Source: Mannheimia sp. USDA-ARS-USMARC-1261
GTDB lineage: Bacteria > Pseudomonadota > Gammaproteobacteria > Enterobacterales > Pasteurellaceae
Assembly: GCF_000521605.1 (NCBI RefSeq)
Contig: NZ_CP006942.1
Location: 1,364,001-1,428,000, forward strand
Reading direction: 5' to 3'
DNA length: 64,000 nt
Shown here piece after piece: positions 18,178 to 29,574 of the stretch. The notes below the pieces were generated by a model. The model made no database searches. It was not told where the DNA came from and saw nothing but the letters and a program-made list of their open reading frames with translations. A program made the position numbers and the translations under genes. Numbering within the stretch: the first letter of the stretch is position 1; every line of letters starts with the position of its first letter.

Positions 18178-21100
18178 TTACCACTGATACATATAGCCAG
18201 CCCCAGCCATACCAAAACCACTGGAATCAACCGATACGCTTCCTTTAATAATGTGTTTACCATTATCCGATAATCTCGAATAACCGACAGATACCGCACT
18301 TTCGCCACGATAATTAGCAACCCCGACACCTACACCACTTGCACCACTTCTAGTAACTTGTGGAATATTTGCCATAGCACCAGCTTGAGCAATACCCGCT
18401 CGCAATTTATGATCCACGCGATTCACTTTTGCATCTAAATGACGAACGTTATTGTCCACTTGTTTTAATTGACGAACATTAACTGCATCTGTATCTTCTC
18501 GACCATCAGCAATGTGAGTAACTCTATGACCACCATTATTCAGCCCATTTGAAGTTAATCTCACCGATTTTCCTGTTGCTTTATTATGAACAGTTACTCC
18601 ATCATTATTTACCAAAGTATTACCTGCTTTCACACTCTTAACAGAAATATCCTCATTCAATTTCACATTAACCGTATCACTTGAAGCTAATGTTGTAATG
18701 TTACGATCACCCTTAACTTTTACTGTGCTTCCTAATTTTTTCGCTTCAGTTGAACCACTATCACCTGCAAAAGTTAAGCCTTTATTTGTAACTGTTGTAT
18801 GAGCATCTACGCCTTTTTGAACGTCTGCTTTTGTTTTTTCAGCTAAATCTACAGAATAATTAGTAACATTATTTGCATCTTTAACACCTTTCGCTACAGT
18901 TATTGCATCAGAACCTGCACTTACAGAAGCACCATCTGCATTTACTGTGTAAACGGATTGTCCATTGCCACCTGCTGTTGAAGTAACAGAGGTAACATTC
19001 GTGCCAGCTTTCACTTCTGTTTTTGAAGCCGCCACATTTGTATTAAAATCATTAATCACTTTATGTAATTGACTACCATTTACAGCATCCTTACTCTGGG
19101 CGGAAATATCACCATCTGCCACGCCTGTTACTTTCTGATTACCTGCATTAATACCAGCTTGATTAATAGTAACATTTCCTACATTTAGTGCTTTGTTTAC
19201 CTTAATAGTATTCAAATCCACATCTTTTGCAACAGCTACTGTATAAACTCTCTTACCATTAACTTCATTGCCACCACTTACTACAATATTATCTCCTTGA
19301 GCAACTTCAGTAATAGTATTACTATCTATTGCTTCTTTTTTAACAACCAATGTACCATTTTCTACCTTAATCGTCTCATTATCAGTATTGATAGACAACG
19401 CATAAGCACGTGTCATATTAGTAACATCAATAGTAGGCGTTAAGGTTAAGCCGCTATTATTTTGAGCTGATACGGTAGTATCCCACGCATTAACGGTATA
19501 TTCATTTTTATTCGGTGTTTGATCAACTTTCGTATTTTTGCCACTTTTTACTGCCGTAGTCGCAAATTGAATGGCTTCGTGAATAGTATTTTTACCTGTT
19601 CCACCAATATTAGTGAATGTAATGTTACCGTCTTGATTCATTTTAGCATTGCCGCCAAAATTAGTTACAACAGAATTTCCAACATTACCTAATGCGTGTT
19701 GGGTAAGATATAACTGCGAACCATTAATTGCATCTGTACTGTCTTTAGCTATTCGACCTGCCGCCACATTAATAATTTTACGCTCTTTGTCTTTTGAACC
19801 TACACTTACCGTTGCTAATGGATTGTTACCAGCAAAGTCTGAATAAGTAATACCATTTACTGTTGCAGGTATAGCAGCAAGTGGGGCTTCTGTAGTGGAA
19901 TATGAACCCAATGCTAGAGCCTCTTTGTGCATAGCTTGTGAATATGCCCCAATCGCCACTGCATTTTCTGTTTCAGATGCTGAAGCTGCTTGCGTATATT
20001 TCTCTTTCAGAACTGCTAATTCTGCTGCTAAGGTAGTTGATTTCGCTTTAAGATCATTATAGGTGCTTGCTGAAGGTGAAGTATGAGCTAATACGCGTTC
20101 ATTGCTATAATATTCATCTAGCTTAGTGAAATAATCTAGTGTCGCTTCCTCTAACTCTAGGCTACTTCCTACAAAAGCATCATGCCCTAATGCTAATGCT
20201 CCTTCAGCCATTGTTAAAGCATTAGAACCCATTGCCATAGAATAAGCTGAAATCGCACGGCTATTCGCTCCCACAGCAATAGACTGATCATCATCTGCTT
20301 TTGCATCACTACCCATTGCCATACTTAAGTTACCATAAGCACCAGCTTTAGCCCCAGTTGCAATTGAAGATAATCCACTTGCTACGCTATAAGAACCTGT
20401 TGCTATCGCATCTTTTTTACCTGCATACGAATGTAATCCTGTACCAATAGTGCCATACGCCACCGCATTAGAAAGCGTACCTAAAGCAGTAGAATATGCA
20501 CCTGATGCCACTGATGATGTACCAACAGCAGTACCAAAAGCACCATTTGCGTGAGCATTATTCCCTAATGCTGATGAATTTGTACCCACTGCTTTAGCAA
20601 TAGTCCCTAATGCTGTCGCTCCCCAATTGGTTGCTTTTGCTTGATTACCGATAGCATTCGCAGATTCTACAGTTGTTTCTGCTTGATAACCTATTGCAAC
20701 CGTACGCCAACCATCACTTTTAGCCTCTAAACCGACTGCAACAGATTCGCTGCCTACCGCATTACTTTTCTTACCAATAGCAATAGAAGATAGTTTCTCT
20801 GCGGTTGAATCTAAACCTATTGCGATAGCATTTTCCCCTTTCGCTTTAGCATTCACACCTGCTGCTAACGCATTTTTTGCACTTGCCCCACCTTTTGCAT
20901 CAACTGTTCCTTTATTTGTTGTTGCATCACCTGCTGATTGAGTGGCATCGCCTGTATTAACGTGGAAGTAATTCTCTGGTTGAACAACGGCATCATTACT
21001 ATTAATAACTTCGAGTTTTCCTTCTTTATTAATCTGAATAGTTTTATTATCTGTATTGATAGACAATGCATAAGCACGAGTCATATTGGTATCATCAATA

Positions 21101-22842
21101 GCAGGCGTTAAGGTTAAACCACCATTATTTTGAGCTGATACAGTAGTATCCCACGCATTAACAGTATATTCATTTTTATTCGGTGTTTGATCAACTTTCG
21201 TATTTTTGCCACTTTTTACTGCCGTAGTTGCAAATTGAATAGCTTCGTGAATAGTGTCTTTACCTGTTCCACCAATATTAGTAAATGTAATGTTACCGTC
21301 TTGATTCATTTTAGCATTGCCGCCCAAATTAGTTACAACAGAATTTCCAACATTACCTAATGCGTTTTGAGTAAAATATAACTGCGAACCATTAATTGCA
21401 TCTGTTGATTTTTCTGCAATTAAACCTGCTGCTACATTTTGAATACGGCGTTCTTTGCCAACATTTCCTACTGATAAAACTGAAATAGGTTTAGCACCTG
21501 CAAAACTTTTATAAGTAATATTTGAAACTTGTCCTGATGCATAAGAGGTTGTTCCTGCAGAGGCTTGGGTTAGCGTATCTGTTGTAACTGAATTCGTACC
21601 AAGTGCAACCGAACTTCCAATCGTAGCATTAGCATTTGTGCCAAAAGCTAACGCATCATTTGCACTTGCATTTGCACCAACACCAATGGCAACTGCCTGA
21701 CTTTCTGATGCTTTTGTGTTATACCCCAAAGCAACTGACCTAGTTCCATTTGCATTAGCACTCGTGCTTAGAGCTAAAGCACTGTCTGCACTAGCATTGG
21801 TATTTGTGCCTAAAGCTAACGCATTGCTCGCACTAGCATTGGCATTTGTTCCTACCGCAAGTGAGCTGCCTGCCAAGGATTTTGTATTAACGCCAATAGC
21901 ATAACTGTTATAAGCTAAAGCATTAGCACCACTCCCTAAAGCAACTGAATGCTGCCCACTTGCATTAGCGTTAGAACTAAGTGCAACACTTGAAGAACCC
22001 ATTGCTTTTGCAAAATAACCTTGAGCAATTGAGCCATCCCCGCTCGCTTCACTAGCATATCCTAATGCCATTGCAGCAGAACCTCCCGATTTGCTGTCTC
22101 TACCAATGGCAATAGCACCCTTATTTGTTGCCTTAGAGAGTACCCCTAATGCAAGGGAGTTCATGCTATTTGAAAGAGCATCCCACCCCATAGCAATAGA
22201 ATAATGGTCTTCAGCTTTAGCCGCTTTACCTACTGCCACAGAATGAGTACCTGATGCGTTTGCCTCTAATCCAACTGCTACTGCATAATATCCAGCATTG
22301 GATTTTGCCCCTATCGCTTGTCCATTCAAACTTGTGGCTTTTGTGCCAATTGCCATAGTGTAAACACCTGTCGTATTAGCATCTACACCAATAGCTACAG
22401 CAGAATCACCGTGGCTATAAGCACCATCACCAATAGCAATTGCACCCGAAACTCTAGTTAATGCACCTTTACCAATTGCAACAGCCCCACGAGCCATACC
22501 GCCAGAATTAAGATTATGGGCTTCGGCATTTGGACCAATTGCAATCGACTTTTCTACTGCTGAAGCAGGATTAGCCTTAGAACTGCCAATTGCAACACTA
22601 GTTGAGTTATTATTAGTAGTACCATCATCATTTATCTTATAAGCCATTGCATTATTTAGGCTAAATAGCCCTAATAGCAATGCAGATAAAGTAAATACTT
22701 TGCTTTTATCCGAATATGCTGCTATTTTTTTACGCTTAGGTTTAGATGAAGAAGATATAGAGAAGTGTGTTTTAGCCAATTCAGAACAAACAATAAAAGT
22801 TTGAAGATAACTATTCCATTTTACTTTGAATATTCTATTCAT
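18178..22842 (-). CDS. Trimeric autotransporter adhesin (YadA/Hia-type)
   Basis: Surface adhesin of 1554 residues, type Vc secretion. The N-terminus is an extended signal peptide (MNRIFKVKWNSYLQTF then a basic stretch KPKRKKIAAY and hydrophobic core, cleavage near NAMA|YK at about 67). Head 1 (about 75-440) is a run of 14-residue YadA-type repeats (SVALGTNANA-like). A neck DAINGSQL near 479 and a stalk follow. Head 2 (about 655-1010) contains a helical insert. Further necks are near 1037 and 1255, with DAVNVRQLKQ near 1452. The last 70 residues form the membrane-anchor beta-barrel ending GYMYQW. A TTTA repeat tract precedes its promoter. The frame is intact; the receptor is unknown. Confidence 0.96.
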   Translation of the reverse strand: MNRIFKVKWNSYLQTFIVCSELAKTHFSISSSSKPKRKKIAAYSDKSKVFTLSALLLGLFSLNNAMAYKINDDGTTNNNSTSVAIGSSKANPASAVEKSIAIGPNAEAHNLNSGGMARGAVAIGKGALTRVSGAIAIGDGAYSHGDSAVAIGVDANTTGVYTMAIGTKATSLNGQAIGAKSNAGYYAVAVGLEANASGTHSVAVGKAAKAEDHYSIAMGWDALSNSMNSLALGVLSKATNKGAIAIGRDSKSGGSAAMALGYASEASGDGSIAQGYFAKAMGSSSVALSSNANASGQHSVALGSGANALAYNSYAIGVNTKSLAGSSLAVGTNANASASNALALGTNTNASADSALALSTSANANGTRSVALGYNTKASESQAVAIGVGANASANDALAFGTNANATIGSSVALGTNSVTTDTLTQASAGTTSYASGQVSNITYKSFAGAKPISVLSVGNVGKERRIQNVAAGLIAEKSTDAINGSQLYFTQNALGNVGNSVVTNLGGNAKMNQDGNITFTNIGGTGKDTIHEAIQFATTAVKSGKNTKVDQTPNKNEYTVNAWDTTVSAQNNGGLTLTPAIDDTNMTRAYALSINTDNKTIQINKEGKLEVINSNDAVVQPENYFHVNTGDATQSAGDATTNKGTVDAKGGASAKNALAAGVNAKAKGENAIAIGLDSTAEKLSSIAIGKKSNAVGSESVAVGLEAKSDGWRTVAIGYQAETTVESANAIGNQAKATNWGATALGTIAKAVGTNSSALGNNAHANGAFGTAVGTSSVASGAYSTALGTLSNAVAYGTIGTGLHSYAGKKDAIATGSYSVASGLSSIATGAKAGAYGNLSMAMGSDAKADDDQSIAVGANSRAISAYSMAMGSNALTMAEGALALGHDAFVGSSLELEEATLDYFTKLDEYYSNERVLAHTSPSASTYNDLKAKSTTLAAELAVLKEKYTQAASASETENAVAIGAYSQAMHKEALALGSYSTTEAPLAAIPATVNGITYSDFAGNNPLATVSVGSKDKERKIINVAAGRIAKDSTDAINGSQLYLTQHALGNVGNSVVTNFGGNAKMNQDGNITFTNIGGTGKNTIHEAIQFATTAVKSGKNTKVDQTPNKNEYTVNAWDTTVSAQNNSGLTLTPTIDVTNMTRAYALSINTDNETIKVENGTLVVKKEAIDSNTITEVAQGDNIVVSGGNEVNGKRVYTVAVAKDVDLNTIKVNKALNVGNVTINQAGINAGNQKVTGVADGDISAQSKDAVNGSQLHKVINDFNTNVAASKTEVKAGTNVTSVTSTAGGNGQSVYTVNADGASVSAGSDAITVAKGVKDANNVTNYSVDLAEKTKADVQKGVDAHTTVTNKGLTFAGDSGSTEAKKLGSTVKVKGDRNITTLASSDTVNVKLNEDISVKSVKAGNTLVNNDGVTVHNKATGKSVRLTSNGLNNGGHRVTHIADGREDTDAVNVRQLKQVDNNVRHLDAKVNRVDHKLRAGIAQAGAMANIPQVTRSGASGVGVGVANYRGESAVSVGYSRLSDNGKHIIKGSVSVDSSGFGMAGAGYMYQW
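19376..19736 (-). repeat. Internal duplication in the adhesin gene, copy 2
   Basis: About 360 bp, near-identical to 21044-21404 (offset 1668 bp, i.e. 556 codons). It encodes the neck/stalk module containing NAKMNQDGNITFTNIGGTGK and VNAWDTTVSAQNN. Differences are scattered single bases. Confidence 0.88.
21044..21404 (-). repeat. Internal duplication in the adhesin gene, copy 1
   Basis: Partner of 19376-19736. Long stretches are identical, for example around TTCGGTGTTTGATCAACTTT. A direct repeat of this length inside one gene allows loss or gain of the intervening 1.67-kb head module by recombination. Confidence 0.88.
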
Positions 22843-22874
22843 TATTAAGCCTCAAATTTTGATAATCCAACAAC

Positions 22875-22903
22875 ATTATATCCTTACTCCTATTCGCTTA
22901 AAA
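22875..22903 (-). promoter_or_regulatory. Putative promoter of the adhesin gene
   Basis: Minus strand: perfect TATAAT (22880-22875), a 17-base spacer and a weak -35 TTTTAA (22903-22898). Transcription would start about 25 bases before the ATG, which has GAGG as ribosome binding site 8 bases upstream. The weak -35 lies 33 bases from the TTTA repeat tract. Confidence 0.55.
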
Positions 22904-22936
22904 TTAATTATGCGTAAATATATGTAAGAAATGTTG

Positions 22937-23019
<83 letters not shown>

Positions 23020-23048
23020 GTTAATGATATGTTAAAAATATAATAATA

Positions 23049-24230
23049 CTAGATTTTCTTATATGCCAAACAAATAAAAATAAACCAACATATTGCAATA
23101 AATACCAAACTACCGCCTAAAAATCCGATATAGGACAAACCTAATTGATTTATTACAACACTTCCTATTAATGCTCCAGTTCCAATTCCCATATTGTAAG
23201 TTCCTGAAAATATAGCAGTCGCAACATCAGTAGCATCAGGTGCGAGTTCGATCACTTTCATTTGTAACGCAATACTCATACCTGTAATACCGATACCCCA
23301 TATAAATACTAGGGCAAACATTGAAATAGTAGAATGACTTAATGGCAATAAACAAAGCTGACTTAGCATAATAATGCTAATGCCACTTAAAATAAATTTA
23401 TTCGGGGCTTTACCGTATAGTTTACCAAATAAGAAACTGGCTGTAATACCGGCTACACCAAACACTAATAAAATCAATGTGGTCGTTTTCGGGCTGATTG
23501 CACTGATTTGAACCATAAATGGCTCAATATAGCTATAAGCCGTAAAATGCCCGGAAACAATCAGTATAACTAGCAAGAAAATGCCAACCAGAAATGGACG
23601 TTTAAATAAAATCGGCAAACTTTTTATTGAGCCTGCATTTTTACTTGGTAAATAAGGCAACAATCGCCAGAGCATTATTACCACAATAAAAGCAATAACC
23701 CCAATGATGCTAAAAGTCGCCCGCCAACCTAAGGCTTGCCCGATCATTCGTCCAAGTGGTAATCCTAAAATCATTGCAAGTGAACTGCCTAGAGCTAACA
23801 TAGCCAAAGCTTGTCTTTTCTTATCTTTTGGAGCAACTCGAACAACCAATGAGGCGGTAATCGACCAAAAAATCGCGTGAGACACCGCAATAATAATACG
23901 TGAAATTAATAACACCCAGAAATTCCACGCAACAACCGACAAAATATGGCTAAGAATAAAGAGGCTAAAAAGCAGGATAAGTAATTTTTTTCTTTCCATT
24001 TTTGCTGTCAGCAACATCAATGGCAAAGATAATCCAAATACCACCCAAGCATATACCGTAATCATAATACCTGTACTAGAGGTTTCCATTTGAAAACTCG
24101 CAGCGATATCTGACAGCAAGGCAATAGGGATAAATTCTGTTGTAATAACAATAAATGCCGCAAAGGCGAGGGTAAATACTCTTAGGAAAGATAATTTCCG
24201 TTGAGCTTTTCGAGCAAGTTTCATATACAA
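23049..24230 (-). CDS. sotB: MFS exporter, SotB-like (sugar/arabinose efflux family)
   Basis: 393-residue major-facilitator protein with 12 hydrophobic segments. The N-terminal segment FLRVFTLAFAAFIVITTEFIPIALL, the TM4-5 motif SITASLVVRVAPKDKKRQALAMLALGSSLA and the GLPLGRMIGQ loop fit the drug:H+ antiporter-1 subfamily that includes SotB and YdeA, which export sugars such as arabinose and IPTG in E. coli. The substrate here is unproven. It lies between the mukB terminator and the adhesin's repeat tract on the minus strand, with no obvious partner gene. Confidence 0.82.
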   Translation of the reverse strand: MYMKLARKAQRKLSFLRVFTLAFAAFIVITTEFIPIALLSDIAASFQMETSSTGIMITVYAWVVFGLSLPLMLLTAKMERKKLLILLFSLFILSHILSVVAWNFWVLLISRIIIAVSHAIFWSITASLVVRVAPKDKKRQALAMLALGSSLAMILGLPLGRMIGQALGWRATFSIIGVIAFIVVIMLWRLLPYLPSKNAGSIKSLPILFKRPFLVGIFLLVILIVSGHFTAYSYIEPFMVQISAISPKTTTLILLVFGVAGITASFLFGKLYGKAPNKFILSGISIIMLSQLCLLPLSHSTISMFALVFIWGIGITGMSIALQMKVIELAPDATDVATAIFSGTYNMGIGTGALIGSVVINQLGLSYIGFLGGSLVFIAICWFIFICLAYKKI

Positions 24231-24244
24231 AAATCCGAGAAAAG

Positions 24245-24276
24245 TAAAAACCCAAAAGCTGAAAGAGCTTTTGGGT
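24245..24276 (-). terminator. Terminator of mukFEB
   Basis: Perfect 11-bp stem ACCCAAAAGCT / AGCTTTTGGGT with loop GAAAG, then a minus-strand T run; 31 bases past the mukB stop. Confidence 0.9.
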
Positions 24277-24306
24277 GTATGAAAAATAAGAATCGCTTTC
24301 TAAGTT

Positions 24307-27300
24307 TTACTTAGCGAAACCTTTTAAGCCCACTACGTGAACATACTCTTGGTTATTAGCGATCTTACGCACCAATTTATAAGTTGTACCACGTTCAGGG
24401 CTGATGTTTTCAGGTGCGGCAATTAATAACTGCATATCCAAACGCTCACACAATTCAAAGAGTGTGTTGATGGAAGTTGCATCTAAACGAGCGGCCTCAT
24501 CTAAGAAGAGCAAGCGAGCCGGCAGAATATCTTTCGCACGCATACGGCGAGCTTCTTCTTCCCAGCTTTGCACCACCATTAAGAGAATCGACATACCTGT
24601 ACCGATTGCCTCACCGGTAGATAACGCACTACTTTCAGCACGCATCCAGCCGTCTGCACCACGGAAAGTTTCCACTTCTAAATCGAGGTAGTTGCGGTAA
24701 TCCAACAACTCTTCGCCAATAGTTTGCGGTGTACGCTGCCCCATTTCGATATGCGGATTCACACGTTTATAAAGCATTGCCAGCGCCTCTGAGAAGCTGA
24801 GTTTTTGGCTGTCAAACAAGTCTTTATGCTCTTCACGATTATTAGATAACGCATTAAGTAAAATAGCGTACGTATCACGAATATTCACTACCAAACGTAC
24901 CCCCTTCACCTGACCGAAAGCGATATTTTGTAGCCCTTGGTTCAGTTGAAGAATCCGATTTTGCTCACGTTGAATCGTTTTGCGTAAAATATTCGCCACT
25001 GATTCCGCACTGATCGCTAATTTTTTCTCACGACCGGTTAGCTCATTCGTTAAGCGAGAAAGCTCGATTTCCATCTGCTCAATTGCATCAATCGGATCAT
25101 CTGTTTTGATAATATCCTGACGAATACGCTCACGCAGATGTTGGTAAACCGCAATAAAGAACGCCACTTTATTTTCCGGCTTACGGCTATCTTCCGAAGC
25201 TCGCAAGCTATCACGCAAGTATTCATTATCCGCCACCGCTGTACGCAATGCACCTAAGGCTTTATCGGAAATAGAACGTAACTCTTCCGCTGATTGATAA
25301 GCTAATTCACGGCGATTGAGGCGTTTTTCCACATCACTGTTGCGAGATAAACGCTGAACAATACACCAACTCGCTTTTGCCTGTACCACTAATTCACGTT
25401 GTGCTTTATAGTCACGCTCGGCTTTGCGTAATGTGCGGTTGAGGTTGTCCATTTCAGCCTCAATCACTGCGATTTGTTTATCCAAATAGCCTTTGCGGGA
25501 ACGTTGTTGGCTTAGGCGTTGTTGCAATTCATCACGGCGAGATCTTGCACGCTCTTCCGCCCCGCTGTCGCCACGCACACCTAAATCATCAATTTCACGA
25601 ATTAACTCTTGTAGCATTTGGTTTTTCGCATCATACGAGCTACGCAAGCCGGTAAGAACTTGGTTGTATTGCGATAACTGAGCTTGAGCTTGGCGTAGCT
25701 GATCACGAGCCTGTTCACGTTCACGTTGAGCATTTTCCAAACGTTGGCGAAGTTGCTCAGTTAATGCAGAGCCTTCTGTGCCAACCGTTTCTTCATAGCT
25801 AAAGTGTAAACGGCGATTTATCACATCCGCTAAGCTAAACACTTTTTGTTGTAACACTTTTTGCTCTGCTATCGAACGGCTGTAATCTGCCTCAAGTTGC
25901 TCAAATAGAGCCGGGTCGCTCTTAAGGGCTGCGGCAATTGGCTCTAATTGGGTTAAGGCTGAACCGAATTGGCGAATAAAGATCTCTTCTTCTTCTGCCG
26001 TTTCTAACTGTTCACGACAAGCTTCCGCTCTTTCAGTTAAGGTTTCGTCCGCTAACAGTGATGCAAGCGGTAGAATTTTATTTAAAATTTGCAACTGAGC
26101 TTTTACGCTCTCTAGCTGATGGCGAAGTTGCTGTTCGTTCCCGCTGGATTGTGCCAATTCACGCTCAATTTCCGCACGTTCAGCAGTAATCTCTTGCATT
26201 ACCGTTTCTGGGTTGTCTTGGAACGCTAAATTCAAATGTGTGCCAACAAATTGGCTTAAATGTTGATGTAAACGCTGACATTTTTGTACATCAAAAGCAC
26301 GCTCAGCGTGTTTTTCGGCAATCGCATCACGCTCAGTTTTTAAGGTTTCTAAATGTTTTTCACGAGCGGCACGACCAAATAACGGTACTTCAGGGAATTT
26401 CGAGTAACGCCATTGACGCTCTGAAACTTTAACCACCACTCCTTCGCTTAACTCTTCGGCACTGAATACCGCATCGTCAAAGGCAGATGGGTCGCCTTCA
26501 ATTAAATAGAGATCGCTCGGGCAATCATCTAATTTATCTAATTGAGCTTTTACCACCTCTAAATCACGTACCACAATAGCGTGGCGAGCCTCGCCATATA
26601 AGGCGGAGAAATAAGGTGCATCTTCAATCGACACATCATCATATAATTCAGACAGCAACACACCGCCAAAACGCTCAGCTAATTGGTTTAAGCGGGCATC
26701 TTCCGAGCCATCCGGTTGGCTTAAACGGGTAATTTTTGCCTCTAAACGCTGCTCTTTACGGGCTAATTCATCACGCTCAAGGGTTGCCTCACGCTCTTTG
26801 CTCAGCATATTTTGCATAAACTGCATTACGGCTTGGCTGGCTTCAAATTTCTCACCACACTGTTCTTCCAAACGAGCCAATGCCGATTGTGCCGTGTGCC
26901 ACGCCGGGGCATTTTTCGCTAATTGCTGATATTGTTGGTTCAGTTGTTCACGCTGTTGGCGTTGGGTTGAACGTTGCTCAACGAAATCAGATAATTCCGC
27001 CTCTAAATCTTCTAAACGTGCTTGTTGCTCTTCAAAATATTGCTCAAGCTCTTCGCCTGAATTTAAAGAAAGTTGAGCTTTTTGGTTAAATTCCGCCAAC
27101 AAACGTTCGGCATTTTGTTGTTGATGTAAGCGATGCTCTAATTCATTGAGTTTTTGGCGTAATGCCACCGCTTGTTGAGCTTGCATTTTTTGCTCAGGGA
27201 AAGCGGAAAGCAGCGAACGAGCCTCTTCCCACGCTTGCGAGCGGTCAATTTCCCCTGAAATTTTGCAAACTAATTCAAAGGCTTTCTCAAACTGGGTTTT

Positions 27301-28785
27301 CGCCATATCCGATACGGCTAAACGCTGTTCAAGATCGAATACTTTATCGGTCAGATCCTCTGCTTGAGCTTCAAATTCGGCGTGATAATCTTCAATGTTA
27401 TTTAAGTCCAAATTTGCCAAGCCGGTTAATTGTTTCGCTTTTTCTAACGCATTAATCGCTTGTTGATATTGCAACGCTCGGGTTTGTTGAGCATCTAAGG
27501 CTTGTTGGTAATCCGCCATTTGCGAACGAAGTTCTTCAACGTGCTCGTCAGCCTGATCAGCTCTCGCCTGAGCGTTTTCCGCCAAATCAGCAATTTCTTC
27601 CAATGCCTCTTGTTGTTCTTCCAGCTTGATATTCAGCTCTTCCACTTCATCTTGATAGCGTTCGATTTTTTCTTGATGGCGTAGTGCGTTCATCACTAAA
27701 TTAAGATGATCGTTCGCACTATTATATTCCGCCTCTAACGCATTTTCGGTTTCAGAGATGTCTGCGGTTTCACGGCTAAATTCCACAAAGCGTTGCTGCT
27801 CAAGCAAAATTTTTGATTTTGCTGCATACCACTCTTTACGTTGCTCTAACGCTTGTAACACATTACCACGGCGTTCGTTGGCATTACGCATATAATCTGC
27901 CGATACATAATTGGTCGATTCGGTAATCAAGCGTTTGAACATATCACGATCAGATTGGGTCACTTTGATCGCCTCTAACGTCATACGGTTTTCACGCAAA
28001 GCCGATTCCATATCTTGGAACGCTTGGCGAACGCCTGTATTTTCCGGCAATAAGTAATCACGCAGCGATTTGGTAATCACGCTGGAAATACCGCCGTAAA
28101 GTGATGCCTCAATTAATTTATAGAATTTACTGCGATCAGCCGCTGAACGTAAACGTTTTGGAATCACGCCTAAGTCGAACATAAAGCTGTGGTAATCGGT
28201 AATGGAGTGATATTGCTTAAATTGAACCTCTGTGCCTTCAAATTTATCTTTTAATTCATTTAACGGCAGCACACGGGCTTTTTCACCTAGTTGTTCGGTT
28301 AAAAGGCTGATAATGCTTTGATCTGCAGGAATGTTTTGCACCGAGAACGAGCGGATATCCACTTTTTTATCACGCCCCACAATTTGCTGTAAACGCACGC
28401 CGGTAATAATTCGCTGACCACGAGAGTTCAGTGATTCCAACACTGCATAACAGACACCGGCTTTTAATTTACCATATAAACCTTTATCACGAGAGCCTGA
28501 GGTTGAGCCGGCTTCAGTGGTATTACGGAAGTTAAGTAAGGTTAAATCCGGAATCAATGCGGTAACAAAACCCGCCATTGTAGTGGATTTACCCGCACCG
28601 TTACCGCCCGAAAGCGTAGTAACTAATTCGTCTAAATCAAAAGTACGGGCAAAAAAACCGTTCCAGTTAATTAAAGTTAAAGACTGGAATTTACCGCGTT
28701 TTACACCTTCGTGGCGAGGCATAACAGGTGCAAGAGTAGCTGCTTGTTCCATTGGGTTTTCGTCTAATAATTCAATGTTTTCCAT
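24307..28785 (-). CDS. mukB: Chromosome partition protein MukB
   Basis: SMC-like ATPase of the MukBEF condensin, compacting and segregating the chromosome. 1492 residues, family length. Walker A GNGAGKST at 61-68. Long coiled-coil arms (about 240-640 and 850-1200) rich in E/Q/R/L flank the hinge (about 650-780, around [20 protein letters not shown]). The C-terminal head has the ABC signature [11 protein letters not shown] near 1360 and Walker [13 protein letters not shown] near 1405. It starts 6 bases after mukE, in the usual F-E-B order. MukB also binds topoisomerase IV ParC in E. coli; parC lies about 8 kb away here. Confidence 0.98.
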   Translation of the reverse strand: MENIELLDENPMEQAATLAPVMPRHEGVKRGKFQSLTLINWNGFFARTFDLDELVTTLSGGNGAGKSTTMAGFVTALIPDLTLLNFRNTTEAGSTSGSRDKGLYGKLKAGVCYAVLESLNSRGQRIITGVRLQQIVGRDKKVDIRSFSVQNIPADQSIISLLTEQLGEKARVLPLNELKDKFEGTEVQFKQYHSITDYHSFMFDLGVIPKRLRSAADRSKFYKLIEASLYGGISSVITKSLRDYLLPENTGVRQAFQDMESALRENRMTLEAIKVTQSDRDMFKRLITESTNYVSADYMRNANERRGNVLQALEQRKEWYAAKSKILLEQQRFVEFSRETADISETENALEAEYNSANDHLNLVMNALRHQEKIERYQDEVEELNIKLEEQQEALEEIADLAENAQARADQADEHVEELRSQMADYQQALDAQQTRALQYQQAINALEKAKQLTGLANLDLNNIEDYHAEFEAQAEDLTDKVFDLEQRLAVSDMAKTQFEKAFELVCKISGEIDRSQAWEEARSLLSAFPEQKMQAQQAVALRQKLNELEHRLHQQQNAERLLAEFNQKAQLSLNSGEELEQYFEEQQARLEDLEAELSDFVEQRSTQRQQREQLNQQYQQLAKNAPAWHTAQSALARLEEQCGEKFEASQAVMQFMQNMLSKEREATLERDELARKEQRLEAKITRLSQPDGSEDARLNQLAERFGGVLLSELYDDVSIEDAPYFSALYGEARHAIVVRDLEVVKAQLDKLDDCPSDLYLIEGDPSAFDDAVFSAEELSEGVVVKVSERQWRYSKFPEVPLFGRAAREKHLETLKTERDAIAEKHAERAFDVQKCQRLHQHLSQFVGTHLNLAFQDNPETVMQEITAERAEIERELAQSSGNEQQLRHQLESVKAQLQILNKILPLASLLADETLTERAEACREQLETAEEEEIFIRQFGSALTQLEPIAAALKSDPALFEQLEADYSRSIAEQKVLQQKVFSLADVINRRLHFSYEETVGTEGSALTEQLRQRLENAQREREQARDQLRQAQAQLSQYNQVLTGLRSSYDAKNQMLQELIREIDDLGVRGDSGAEERARSRRDELQQRLSQQRSRKGYLDKQIAVIEAEMDNLNRTLRKAERDYKAQRELVVQAKASWCIVQRLSRNSDVEKRLNRRELAYQSAEELRSISDKALGALRTAVADNEYLRDSLRASEDSRKPENKVAFFIAVYQHLRERIRQDIIKTDDPIDAIEQMEIELSRLTNELTGREKKLAISAESVANILRKTIQREQNRILQLNQGLQNIAFGQVKGVRLVVNIRDTYAILLNALSNNREEHKDLFDSQKLSFSEALAMLYKRVNPHIEMGQRTPQTIGEELLDYRNYLDLEVETFRGADGWMRAESSALSTGEAIGTGMSILLMVVQSWEEEARRMRAKDILPARLLFLDEAARLDATSINTLFELCERLDMQLLIAAPENISPERGTTYKLVRKIANNQEYVHVVGLKGFAK

Positions 28786-28791
28786 TCTTGA

Positions 28792-29514
28792 TTATTCCTC
28801 ATCAGCCACGTCTGTATCATCTAAATCATTTGCAAGATTTTCATCTAATTCAACCGCTTGTTCGGCAAGTAATGCTGGCGTGGTTGCCTCACCATCACGA
28901 ATTAAGCGTAATTGTGCCTCGCGTGGATCATCGCCGGTACGCACATCGGCACCAAAGCGGAACACTGCTTCTGCAATCACAAATTTTTTGCTGTTTTGCT
29001 CGCCAATGCGGGTAATAATGCCGATTCGAGATAAGCGGCGTAAAGCACCACCCACTTTTTCCATTAATTTGGCACGGTCTAAATCTGAGCCTGTCGAACG
29101 TGGGTTCACCGCTTTTAATAATTTGCTCTCGTCTGCCAAATTCAGCAATTCTTCATACACATCGTCGTAGCTGAAAATACCTTGCTGAGCCAAGCGTTCA
29201 GGGCTTAAATAGAGATAACACAACACTTTACCGACCAACATTTCCATTTCAGACATTGCCGCACGGTTAATGAGCGTTGATGCCTTCGGACGTAAATAGA
29301 AAAAGCCTTCCGGCGCACGAATTAATTCCACATGGTAACGGCGGTAAAACTCTTCCAGCTCCGTTTGGAAATCCATCAAAAAGGCATATTCATCAAGGGA
29401 TTCTGTGTTGATGTGACGACCGGCACGCAGTTGGCTGTCAAGCTGTGGGAAAATGGGGTTGGCAATCGCTACCGCCAATTTCGGGGAAATAACATCTTGG
29501 ATATTGTCTGTCAT
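28792..29514 (-). CDS. mukE: Chromosome partition protein MukE
   Basis: 240-residue winged-helix (kite) subunit that bridges MukF and MukB heads. Characteristic segments: [25 protein letters not shown] at the N-terminus, then [32 protein letters not shown] and [19 protein letters not shown]. The C-terminal tail is acidic. The last 30 codons contain an uptake sequence. It lies between mukF (60-base gap) and mukB (6-base gap). Confidence 0.97.
   Translation of the reverse strand: MTDNIQDVISPKLAVAIANPIFPQLDSQLRAGRHINTESLDEYAFLMDFQTELEEFYRRYHVELIRAPEGFFYLRPKASTLINRAAMSEMEMLVGKVLCYLYLSPERLAQQGIFSYDDVYEELLNLADESKLLKAVNPRSTGSDLDRAKLMEKVGGALRRLSRIGIITRIGEQNSKKFVIAEAVFRFGADVRTGDDPREAQLRLIRDGEATTPALLAEQAVELDENLANDLDDTDVADEE
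28853..28861 (-). repeat. DNA uptake signal sequence inside mukE
   Basis: ACCGCTTGT (complement ACAAGCGGT) in the codons of the acidic C-terminal tail of MukE, with TTTGCAAGATTTT nearby on the forward strand. Confidence 0.75.
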
Positions 29515-29548
29515 TTTGTGTTCTCTTTGCTAAATTTTCTCTAAAAAC

Positions 29549-29558
29549 GACCGCTTGT
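29549..29558 (-). repeat. DNA uptake signal sequence
   Basis: Exact GACCGCTTGT in the mukF-mukE gap. Confidence 0.85.
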
Positions 29559-29574
29559 TACTGATTGTATTGGG

